Assembly: GCA_030607835.1 (NCBI GenBank)
Contig: JAUWJE010000050.1
Span: forward strand, 1 to 9,518
Direction of reading: 5' to 3'
DNA: 9,518 bases
From: Candidatus Fermentibacterota bacterium
Lineage (GTDB): Bacteria; Fermentibacterota; Fermentibacteria; Fermentibacterales; JCC-6
The notes under the pieces are model-generated. The model was not told where the DNA came from. It did not search any database and saw only the letters and a list, made by a program, of their open reading frames with translations. Positions 1 through 6,004 of the stretch are shown one piece after another. How positions within the stretch are numbered: the stretch's first letter is position 1; each line of letters begins with the position of its first letter. A program made the translations under genes and the position numbers.

Positions 1-220
1 CCAATTATGCTTAAAATCCTTTTGCCTTTTTCAATCCTGTGTGATTAGAAATAACATCGTAATAAACTCACAACAGTCAATAGGATATCCGTGTACGTTC
101 TGGCTTTCAGATTCGCGATAATGTGATATGATCAGCAGCATCTGAGTACTTTTTTGTTATAGTAAGGTTTGGGCGTTAGATACCACTCAGACAGGTTGAT
201 AGAAGTATCGAGATGAGGGC
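1..220. other. Intergenic stretch with no recognised gene
   Basis: This AT-rich stretch at the left edge has no open reading frame of convincing length on either strand. I see no tRNA, rRNA or repeat signature and no terminator-like stem with a T tract. It probably lies between an unseen gene to the left and the promoter of the RRM gene. Small unannotated RNAs cannot be excluded by eye. Confidence 0.5.
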
Positions 221-248
221 TTGTCAATTAAAATCAATACTGTATAAT
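221..248 (+). promoter_or_regulatory. Sigma-70-like promoter for the RRM gene
   Basis: TTGTCA at 221-226 (5 of 6 matches to TTGACA) is followed after 16 bases by a perfect TATAAT at 243-248. Transcription would start near 255, giving a leader of about 265 nt before the RRM start codon at 521. No better promoter is visible closer to the gene. The spacing is one base short of the optimum but common. The promoter is predicted from sequence alone; a second start inside the leader is possible. Confidence 0.6.
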
Positions 249-295
249 ACTTGAGGCATTTTGAAAGTTAGTTCCTGTTGTTAATTTACTCTGCT

Positions 296-311
296 ACGAA
301 GAGGTTTTCGT
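296..311 (+). other. Small hairpin in the early leader
   Basis: ACGAA at 296-300 can pair with TTCGT at 307-311 around a 6-base loop. It lies in the predicted transcribed leader of the RRM gene but is short and AT-containing, so it may be chance. The rest of the leader from 255 to 395 shows no other clear structure and no ORF. Confidence 0.25.
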
Positions 312-395
312 CATTTCTGAATCATATCAATATGTTACATTCAATGACCTTCATCTCTAGGGTGAAAAATTAGGAATAGAATCGCATTCACTATC

Positions 396-519
396 TGCTG
401 CGATTTTGCAGCACGGTTCCGGGCCGTATCCCGGTTAAGCATGACCCCTGCTAGAGGGGCAACAGCGGCATTGATGCCGCATGGTACATGGGGACGAATG
501 TCCCTGGAACAGGAGTTCT
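396..519 (+). promoter_or_regulatory. Structured leader RNA ahead of the RRM gene (six tandem hairpins)
   Basis: Six perfect or near-perfect stems follow one another with little spacing. They are 396-401/408-413 (TGCTGC/GCAGCA), 419-423/430-434 (CCGGG/CCCGG), 445-449/455-459 (CCCCT/AGGGG), 465-470/475-480 (GCGGCA/TGCCGC, loop TTGA), 491-495/500-504 (GGGAC/GTCCC, loop GAAT) and 506-510/515-519 (GGAAC/GTTCT, one G-U pair). The last stem holds most of the Shine-Dalgarno AGGAG (511-515) in its loop, just before the ATG at 521. GTTCC at 416-420 can pair instead with GGAAC at 506-510, which would enclose the middle hairpins and free the Shine-Dalgarno region. CATG at 440-443 can pair with CATG at 487-490 to make a three-way junction. 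The pairings are read directly from the sequence; a regulatory role is inference. Structured leaders ahead of RRM genes are known, for example the Chlorobi-RRM motif, but I cannot test whether this belongs to it. Confidence 0.6.
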
Positions 520-520
520 A

Positions 521-787
521 ATGAGTGAGAATAAGAAACTTTTTGTGGGTGGATTAGCCTGGGCAACAAACGATGAAGGTCTGAGAAAGGCTTTTGAGGA
601 ATTTGGCGCTATTGAAGAGGCGAACGTTGTCTGCGAAAGAGACACAGGCCGTTCAAGAGGATTCGGTTTTGTAACTTTCGAAACCGCAGATGGCGCAAAG
701 GCAGCCCAGGAGGCAATGCACGGACAGGAAATAGATGGACGCCAGCTCAGAGTGGACTTTGCTAACAGCAAGCCAAGACAGAACTAG
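521..787 (+). CDS. Small RRM-domain RNA-binding protein
   Basis: This 88-residue protein is essentially one RNA recognition motif and should bind single-stranded RNA in the cytoplasm. RNP2 is LFVGGL at residues 7-12 and RNP1 is RGFGFVTF at 46-53, with the aromatic residues at F8, F48 and F50 that stack on RNA bases. The beta-alpha-beta-beta-alpha-beta order is complete and ends around residue 81 (LRVDFA), followed by a short polar tail (NSKPRQN) with no glycine-rich extension. The ATG at 521 is chosen because AGGAG lies at 511-515, five bases upstream, and the domain begins six residues in. An in-frame ATG at 488 would lie inside the leader hairpins and lacks a ribosome site. Related small RRM proteins in cyanobacteria and other bacteria are often induced by cold and thought to act as RNA chaperones. 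The structured leader suggests post-transcriptional or self-regulation here. The gene stands alone and is convergent with the minus-strand operon. Confidence 0.95.
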   Translation: MSENKKLFVGGLAWATNDEGLRKAFEEFGAIEEANVVCERDTGRSRGFGFVTFETADGAKAAQEAMHGQEIDGRQLRVDFANSKPRQN

Positions 788-810
788 CGTAATTCTACAT
801 CGGTAACGTG

Positions 811-838
811 AGGGGAGGCATTTATGTCTCCCCTTTTT
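811..838 (+). terminator. Rho-independent terminator of the RRM gene
   Basis: A 10-bp stem pairs 811-820 with 825-834, beginning AGGGGAG/CTCCCCT and including one G-U pair, around the loop TTTA. A run of five T (834-838) follows. It begins 23 bases after the RRM stop codon. On the minus strand the same stem has no T run after it, so it would be a poor terminator for the opposing operon. Confidence 0.92.
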
Positions 839-869
839 CAAATGGTTACAATGTAGACGGTCGGCCAGT

Positions 870-1274
870 TTATTCGCTTAATGAGGAATCTATCATTAAC
901 CAATGCTCTGGAAGAAGCTGACGTAAACTAACGATTCTCGACACATCTAGAATAACCTCTGCGTCCAGATTCCGGAAATCAATCTGTGCCATTGTCTCTC
1001 TGCAGCGACCGCACGGCGGGAGAATGCGAGAGCCTGAGACTGCAACGATTTGTGCTATGTGGGTTTCTCGAGCTTTTAACATCTCTGCAATTGCCGCGAT
1101 CTCTGCACAGAAGCCTAGACCACAGGCAAGATCAATACATATCCCGGTATACACTTTGCCACTCACCGTCCGAATTGCAGCACCTACGCCACCAGCAGAG
1201 AAATCTTCAGCAAGTGGGAAGTCTCCACATACAGCTCTTGCGGCTTCAATCAGCTGAGTGATGTTATTCTTCAT
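870..1274 (-). CDS. Cytidine deaminase / blasticidin-S deaminase-like enzyme
   Basis: This 134-residue protein has the zinc hydrolase core of the cytidine deaminase superfamily. Cys56-Ala-Glu58 supplies a zinc ligand and the proton-shuttling Glu, and Pro87-Cys88-Gly-Arg-Cys91 supplies the other two ligands. Length and spacing match the small tetrameric enzymes (B. subtilis CDA C53/E55/C86/C89; A. terreus blasticidin-S deaminase C54/E56/C88/C91). The N-terminal strand GKVYTG (39-44) and the LRQLLP segment near the C-terminus also fit. In ordinary cytidine deaminases the Asn-x-Glu after this strand binds ribose; here the aligned residues are Cys46 and Asp48, so cytidine may not be the substrate. 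The ATG at 1274 is chosen because AGGTGA lies five bases upstream (1280-1285); an in-frame GTG at 1283 is the alternative. It begins 13 bases after the O-methyltransferase stop codon and is the last gene of the operon. Superfamily is certain, substrate is not. Confidence 0.88.
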   Translation of the reverse strand: MKNNITQLIEAARAVCGDFPLAEDFSAGGVGAAIRTVSGKVYTGICIDLACGLGFCAEIAAIAEMLKARETHIAQIVAVSGSRILPPCGRCRETMAQIDFRNLDAEVILDVSRIVSLRQLLPEHWLMIDSSLSE

Positions 1275-1287
1275 TCCTCTCACCTAA

Positions 1288-2013
1288 CTACGATACGGTG
1301 AACTCAGTGTTTCCGGACATCTGCCCGGGAATCACTTGATGTTGTTGCAGACTGTTTTTTAAGACAAGCGTCAAACCATCGCTGACTGGAATCATTGAGA
1401 TGTCCACCCTGTCGTCGTTGTAAATCCTTCTGTTCAGCTCACGGATGGCTACTGTTCCAGGATCATCTGATTTCGGATCGATGACCCTTCCGTGTCTTAG
1501 AACGTTATCCAGAGCTATGAGACCGCCCGGTTTCACTAATTGCAGGCATTGCTCGTAGTACTTTCCGTAATCCTCCTTGTTGGCGTCTATGAAGGCAAAA
1601 TCGAAAGTACCCTCCAGACCCTCTTCAATGAGTGTATTAAGAGTATCTACCGCGGGAGCAAGCCTGAGGTCTATCTTATTATCAACACACGCTTCTCTCC
1701 AGTATTTTTCTGCTGTGTCCGTCCACTCACTGTTCACATCACATGCGATAATAAGACCGTCTTCCGGGAGTGCCATCGCAGTCCAGAGTGTACTGTATCC
1801 GGTAAAGACACCGATTTCCAGCGTTCTCTTCGCCTTAATCAGCTTGATAAGCATGTGCATGAGTTGTCCCTGTTCGGGGGATACCTGCATCATGGAGTTT
1901 TCCATGAGAGCGGTTTCCTCTCGGAGGCTTTTAAGAATAGGGGTTTCTCTTACGGAAACTGAGAGCATGTATTCGCGAATATCATCCGGCATTCCCAATG
2001 TAGAGGTAGCCAT
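1288..2013 (-). CDS. O-methyltransferase, CCoAOMT/COMT-like family
   Basis: This 241-residue SAM-dependent O-methyltransferase belongs to the family of caffeoyl-CoA O-methyltransferase and bacterial catechol-type methyltransferases (Methyltransf_3). The SAM-binding motif is LEIGVFTGYS at 65-74, and the acidic residue at the end of the second strand is Asp92. The divalent-metal site of the family is present: Asp143 (FIDANKEDY), Asp169 and Asn170 (ALDNVL). Such enzymes usually methylate a hydroxyl of a catechol-like substrate; the substrate here cannot be read from the sequence. After the usual last strand (LTLVLK) there is a tail of about 20 residues that I do not recognise. The ATG at 2013 is preferred over one at 2046 because GGGGAG lies six bases upstream and because the longer form would run into the preceding gene. 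The gap to the upstream methyltransferase gene is 16 bases. Confidence 0.92.
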   Translation of the reverse strand: MATSTLGMPDDIREYMLSVSVRETPILKSLREETALMENSMMQVSPEQGQLMHMLIKLIKAKRTLEIGVFTGYSTLWTAMALPEDGLIIACDVNSEWTDTAEKYWREACVDNKIDLRLAPAVDTLNTLIEEGLEGTFDFAFIDANKEDYGKYYEQCLQLVKPGGLIALDNVLRHGRVIDPKSDDPGTVAIRELNRRIYNDDRVDISMIPVSDGLTLVLKNSLQQHQVIPGQMSGNTEFTVS

Positions 2014-2029
2014 TATGTTCTCCCCGTAA

Positions 2030-2773
2030 TCATTCGGCAGCAGCAATTACAACTAAACGAGAAGCTTCAGAATCGTATGGTATCCCATTAATGCTGCCGT
2101 AAACCTGCTGTACTGAAAATCCGGCAGCCTGAAGCATGTCTGCCAGCTCAGCAGCACTGTACAGCCAGTGTGAGAATTTCCATCTGTTCTTTACCATGTC
2201 ATCTTTGATGATCAGCCATTCATTGTGGATTTTTCTCCACCCGTCTACTATCCTGTGTTTCTGAACCAATAGCGTTCCATCTTCCAGATCATCGGTTGAT
2301 ATGTGGGTGAATATTGATGCAAGAACCTCCTTGCCCATAAGTTCAAGGACGAATTTTCCACCCTGTCTGAGGGATTCTCGAATGTTGTAGAGAACCTTCA
2401 TATTGTCCTCATGTTTTTCGAAGTACCCGAATGAGGTGAACATGCAGATTGCCAGATCAAAGGAATCAGGTCGAATGAAACTGCGCATGTCCTCAAGAAC
2501 CCATTCAATTGAAAGGTCTTCCATTGAGGCTCTACTTCCTGCCATTGTAAGCAGGTATTCCGAACGATCAACTCCCGTAATGATAAAACCACGCCTTGCC
2601 ATCGCTATTGAGAAGCGCCCTGGACCGCAGCAGAGATCAAGAACATCTCCCTCTGTAATGCCTGTAAGCTCTATGATGGAATCGGAGTCTTCCTCAGCTT
2701 TTTCCATTCTTGAAGAAGGGAACATGAAAGGGTACAACTCACTCCAGAATTTCTCCTCTTCAAACCATTCCAT
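2030..2773 (-). CDS. Class I SAM-dependent methyltransferase
   Basis: This 247-residue protein has a Rossmann-type methyltransferase fold. Motif I is VLDLCCGPGRF at 44-54, followed by GVDRS at 67-71, where Asp69 should contact the SAM ribose. Further motifs are the LAICMFTSFGYF segment (motif IV region) and LRQGGKFVLELMG (motif VI region). The N-terminal segment is rich in Trp, Phe and Glu and likely helical. The family contains enzymes acting on small molecules, lipids and proteins, and no substrate can be assigned. The ATG at 2773 has GAGAGG eight bases upstream. The gap to the NlpC/P60 stop codon is 24 bases, the largest in the operon, with no promoter visible. It is not related by motif to the neighbouring O-methyltransferase beyond the general fold. 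Confidence 0.9.
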   Translation of the reverse strand: MEWFEEEKFWSELYPFMFPSSRMEKAEEDSDSIIELTGITEGDVLDLCCGPGRFSIAMARRGFIITGVDRSEYLLTMAGSRASMEDLSIEWVLEDMRSFIRPDSFDLAICMFTSFGYFEKHEDNMKVLYNIRESLRQGGKFVLELMGKEVLASIFTHISTDDLEDGTLLVQKHRIVDGWRKIHNEWLIIKDDMVKNRWKFSHWLYSAAELADMLQAAGFSVQQVYGSINGIPYDSEASRLVVIAAAE

Positions 2774-2797
2774 TACACTATCCTCTCAGCAGAACAA

Positions 2798-3313
2798 TCA
2801 TTCAAGGAACCTTCCTGCGGATACAATCCTATTCGCGTAGTATTCCTTGGAGAGCGATTCCGTTACAACCCCCCTGCTGCTGGATGCATGGACAAAGAAA
2901 CCGTTTCCGACAAAAATTCCGACATGTGAAATACCGGAACCTGATGTATTAAAAAATAACAGATCGCCGAATTTCACATCTGTGGGATGTATGTTTTCTG
3001 CCTGCGCGGCCTGCTGACTGGCTGTTCTTGGTATTTCAATATTCACAGCTCTGTAAACCGACTGGGTGAATGCTGAACAGTCCACACCGGATTTGCTGTT
3101 GCCGCCATACAGATAGGGAGTGCCCATCCATGAATCAATTTCATCCATCATTTTATTGCCTGTTGACGATCGGGGACCACTTCCTGTGGATGCGATTTCA
3201 GCCCAGGAGCCACCCGCACATTGTACTCCATCACCACGGTATACTGGAACCGTCCTGCAACCTGAAAGAGCAAGCGCAATAAGCAAAAAGAAGGCAATAT
3301 GGTTATTCTTCAT
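2798..3313 (-). CDS. NlpC/P60 family lipoprotein, probable peptidoglycan endopeptidase
   Basis: This 171-residue protein should be exported, lipidated and attached to a membrane facing the periplasm, where NlpC/P60 enzymes cut peptide cross-links or stems in peptidoglycan. A type II signal peptide is clear: KNNH, a hydrophobic run from residue 6 to 16, and the lipobox LSGC with Cys19 as the lipidation site. The NlpC/P60 domain occupies roughly 55-170, with catalytic Cys79 (VDCSAF), His130 (SHVGIF) and the third polar residue His142 (FVHASS). PRTASQQ, at 95-101, is also typical. Length and layout resemble E. coli Spr/MepS and NlpC. The residues between 20 and 54 look like a flexible linker. 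The start codon overlaps the nadB stop as ATGA, so translation is probably coupled. Confidence 0.95.
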   Translation of the reverse strand: MKNNHIAFFLLIALALSGCRTVPVYRGDGVQCAGGSWAEIASTGSGPRSSTGNKMMDEIDSWMGTPYLYGGNSKSGVDCSAFTQSVYRAVNIEIPRTASQQAAQAENIHPTDVKFGDLLFFNTSGSGISHVGIFVGNGFFVHASSSRGVVTESLSKEYYANRIVSAGRFLE

Positions 3314-4902
3314 AGCTGTACCTTAATAATAGTGTCTCTAGGAGGCTGTATCTGTCCGGGACAGTCAAGAGTGTAGTGAAGACCCCGGCTTTCTCTCCTT
3401 CTCAGTGCCGATCTGACTATCGCTCTGCCAACTGTGCAGATGTTCCTCAATTCAAGAAGCTCCACAGTTGGAAGAAGAGACCAGTAGTCCTGTTCGATTT
3501 CGTCTGCCAGGACATCAATTATTCTCATGGCTCTGTGAAGTTTTCTATCTGACCTGACTATGCTTACATAATCCCACATGACGTTTCTCAGAGCTGCCCA
3601 CGCATAATCGACGAGCACGTTTTCCTTTAATGGTTCAGCGCGTCCGTAAGTCCAGTCTCTGGCTGAGAATTTATCCGGTTGCAGTACAGTGTCGGGGATA
3701 GAGTCAGCAGCTTTTAAGCCCATAACACCAGCTTCAAGCAAACTGTTGCTGCCAAGACGATTGGCGCCGTGAAAACCGGTACAGGAGACCTCTCCAATAG
3801 CTCTCAGGCCATTCATAGCGGTAGTGCCATCGGTAGCCGCGTCTATTCCACCAACACAGTAGTGTGCTGCTGGAACTACAGGTATTGGTTCCAGCCATGG
3901 AACAATACCGACTGAAGTGACACCTTCAGTTATTTCCGGGAATGATTCTTCAAGTCTTTTCCGACCAAGGTGGGTGGCATCAAGCAGAACATGATCATTT
4001 CCATGTCGTTTCATTTCTGAGTCAATAGCTCGTGCTACGACATCTCTTGGCGCAAGCTCCATCCTCTCCGCATCGTAGTTTTCCATGAATCTCTGACCGT
4101 CAAGGTTAAGCAATCTGGCGCCCTCTCCCCTGAGAGCTTCAGTTATCAGGAAATTTCTTTTATCAGGATGAAACAGGCAGGTTGGATGAAACTGGTAGAA
4201 TTCCATGTTTCGGATCGGAAGTCCGGCTCTGCAAGCCATCGCTATGCCGTCTCCTGTGGCTGAATCCTGATTTGAAGTGTATTTGTAAACTTTACCGGCT
4301 CCTCCTGTTGCCAAGATGGTTTCACCGGCAAGCACAGTTGAAATTATGCCATCGTGAAGGATGTGAGCGCCGAGACATCTGTCTACAGCATTTTCAACCA
4401 GGTCAGGCATCTCTCGAGAAGCGGTAAGGAGATTAACTGCAAAAGCGGGTTGCAGTAATGAGATATTCTTTCTTTCTTTGCATCTGTCACAGAGTATTTC
4501 ACTGATCAATCTGCCCGTTCTGTCTTTGTGGTGAAGCACGCGCCTGATACTGTGCCCACCTTCCATCCCTCCTTTACCGGAATCGAAGGTTCCTTCAAGA
4601 ACAGCACCCCATTCCGACAATTGATTTACCAGACGCGGACCGCATTCAATAATACTGATAGCCGCGTCTTCATCAACGAGGCCTACGCCTGCCAGTATGG
4701 TATCTCTCAGATGAAGCTGAAAACTGTCCTCTTCTGATATTGCTGCTGCAAGACCACCCTGTGCCAGGTAAGTGTTTCCAGTGGGAATTGGAATCTTACT
4801 CACAAGAAGAACATCAAGCCCTTCAGGAAGAGCAAGCGCGCATGTCATTCCCGCCATTCCGGCGCCAAGTATTAGTACGTCAGTTCTGATTGTACGGGTC
4901 AA
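3310..4902 (-). CDS. nadB: L-aspartate oxidase, first step of NAD synthesis
   Basis: NadB is a cytoplasmic FAD enzyme that oxidises L-aspartate to iminoaspartate, which NadA turns into quinolinate. The FAD-binding motif GAGMAG is at 13-18, and TYLAQGGLAAA at 44-54 is the family signature. HSIRRVLHHKDRTGR is at 117-131, EFYQFHPT at 234-241, the ALRGEGARLL loop at 256-265 and APRDVVARAI at 284-293. CTGFHGANRLGSNSLLE at 374-390 separates NadB from succinate dehydrogenase and fumarate reductase flavoproteins. With 530 residues it matches the family (about 540 in E. coli). The start is probably TTG at 4902: AGGA lies eight bases upstream, the FAD motif then begins 12 residues in, and the gap to the lpxK stop is 10 bases. 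ATG codons at 4962 and 4995 would add an unconserved tail overlapping lpxK. Its place between lpxK and a lipoprotein gene is unusual; nadA and nadC are not in the window. Confidence 0.95.
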   Translation of the reverse strand: MTRTIRTDVLILGAGMAGMTCALALPEGLDVLLVSKIPIPTGNTYLAQGGLAAAISEEDSFQLHLRDTILAGVGLVDEDAAISIIECGPRLVNQLSEWGAVLEGTFDSGKGGMEGGHSIRRVLHHKDRTGRLISEILCDRCKERKNISLLQPAFAVNLLTASREMPDLVENAVDRCLGAHILHDGIISTVLAGETILATGGAGKVYKYTSNQDSATGDGIAMACRAGLPIRNMEFYQFHPTCLFHPDKRNFLITEALRGEGARLLNLDGQRFMENYDAERMELAPRDVVARAIDSEMKRHGNDHVLLDATHLGRKRLEESFPEITEGVTSVGIVPWLEPIPVVPAAHYCVGGIDAATDGTTAMNGLRAIGEVSCTGFHGANRLGSNSLLEAGVMGLKAADSIPDTVLQPDKFSARDWTYGRAEPLKENVLVDYAWAALRNVMWDYVSIVRSDRKLHRAMRIIDVLADEIEQDYWSLLPTVELLELRNICTVGRAIVRSALRRRESRGLHYTLDCPGQIQPPRDTIIKVQL

Positions 4903-4912
4903 TTGTAATATC

Positions 4913-6004
4913 CTATCTGTCTTGAAGCACTCGAAACCTGATAATTGTCTTCTGAATATCATCAAGAAGTTCAGGTATGGCTCCTTCAACCTCAAGATTC
5001 ATAGTCTGAACCAATATATCACAGGTATCAGCGATACCGGTCAGTTTAACGGCATCTTTTTCCGTTGTTATCAATGCTGCTGCTCGTTTCTTGCGCATTA
5101 TTTCTTTCAGCTGTTCTATATCCTCTGATGAATAAACATGATGGTCAGGAAATACCACAAGTTTCCTGATACTGAAACCAGCCTCTTCAAGAGAGTTTCG
5201 AAAGCTTTCTGGTTTTCCAATTCCACAGAATGCAAGAACTGGAGCTTCAGGAATATCCGACAGTCTTCTGCCGGAGACAAGTCTGACCCCCGTTGGCTGA
5301 ATTCTGCTGAACTGTACCGAAGCTTTCCAGTTGTAATCGGAAACTCTGCGCTTTATCCACTCGGCTGACATTCCAGTTGCTATCCGGTTTATCCAGATAT
5401 GATCCGCTCTTGATATGAATGATGGAAATTCTCTGAGAGTTCCAGAAGGAAGAATTCCACCCTGACCAAACGGGTTTGAGAAATCAAGCACAATGATTTC
5501 TATGTCTCTGTGCAGTTTCAGGTGCTGGAATCCGTCATCAACTATGATGATATCCGGATTATCTTCTCGAAATGCTCTAATCGAAGCTTCAGTTTTGGAC
5601 CTGCCGGCATACACCCTGGCCTTTCCGAGTAGACTCTCCGCAAGAAGCAGGACTTCATCCGTAAATTCTTCCCTTACATCGGCATTGTCCAGTCTGACTC
5701 TGCAGGCGGATTCCCTCTTCCCGAAATTCCGCGCAATGACCGCGACGGAATAACCCATCCCGGCGATTCTTCTTGCAAGCCAGATTGTGACAGAAGTTTT
5801 ACCTGTTCCGCCAACCTCGATATTACCGACACTTATAACTGGAACCGGTAGCCTGAACTGTTTACTTCCCGATTCAAACCACATTCTTCGAAGGGCTGCC
5901 AGCGAGCCGTATAACCAGCCGAAAGGCATCAGTATCCAGCCAAGCCAGGCATAATAACCCTCTCGAGATGCTATTTTATTGAATATTCTGTCAGGTCTCT
6001 TCAT
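4913..6004 (-). CDS. lpxK: Tetraacyldisaccharide 4'-kinase
   Basis: LpxK phosphorylates the 4' position of the lipid A disaccharide to make lipid IVA at the inner face of the inner membrane. The 363-residue length is close to the usual 310-360. A hydrophobic N-terminal segment (about 18-38) matches the membrane anchor. The Walker A loop is GGTGKTS at 65-71 after SVGNIEV, and DDGFQHLKLHRDIEIIVLD at 156-174 is diagnostic. FTDEV at 114-118 holds Asp116, the likely counterpart of catalytic Asp99 in A. aeolicus LpxK. FPDHHVY at 285-291 carries the histidine partner, and ITTEKDAVKL follows at 312-321. The segment that usually reads SRGYGGK is ARNFGKR here (91-97), and GDEP is TDEV. The ATG overlaps the stop of the DUF374-KdtA gene as ATGA, and the upstream gene feeds the same pathway. 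Confidence 0.95.
   Translation of the reverse strand: MKRPDRIFNKIASREGYYAWLGWILMPFGWLYGSLAALRRMWFESGSKQFRLPVPVISVGNIEVGGTGKTSVTIWLARRIAGMGYSVAVIARNFGKRESACRVRLDNADVREEFTDEVLLLAESLLGKARVYAGRSKTEASIRAFREDNPDIIIVDDGFQHLKLHRDIEIIVLDFSNPFGQGGILPSGTLREFPSFISRADHIWINRIATGMSAEWIKRRVSDYNWKASVQFSRIQPTGVRLVSGRRLSDIPEAPVLAFCGIGKPESFRNSLEEAGFSIRKLVVFPDHHVYSSEDIEQLKEIMRKKRAAALITTEKDAVKLTGIADTCDILVQTMNLEVEGAIPELLDDIQKTIIRFRVLQDR

Noticed and set aside
396..480. CRISPR array or dispersed repeats
   Set aside because: The stems differ in sequence from one another and have no regular spacer pattern; they are independent hairpins.
488..520. Longer RRM protein starting at ATG 488
   Set aside because: The extra 11 residues are encoded by the leader hairpins, there is no ribosome site before 488, and AGGAG at 511-515 fits the ATG at 521.
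811..838. Bidirectional terminator serving the minus-strand operon too
   Set aside because: On the minus strand the stem is followed by CACGTTACC, with no T run, so only the plus direction is supported.
1540..2029. Plus-strand open frames of 140 and 150 codons opposite the O-methyltransferase
   Set aside because: Their translations show no domain, they mirror a well-supported gene, and no ribosome site or promoter is evident.
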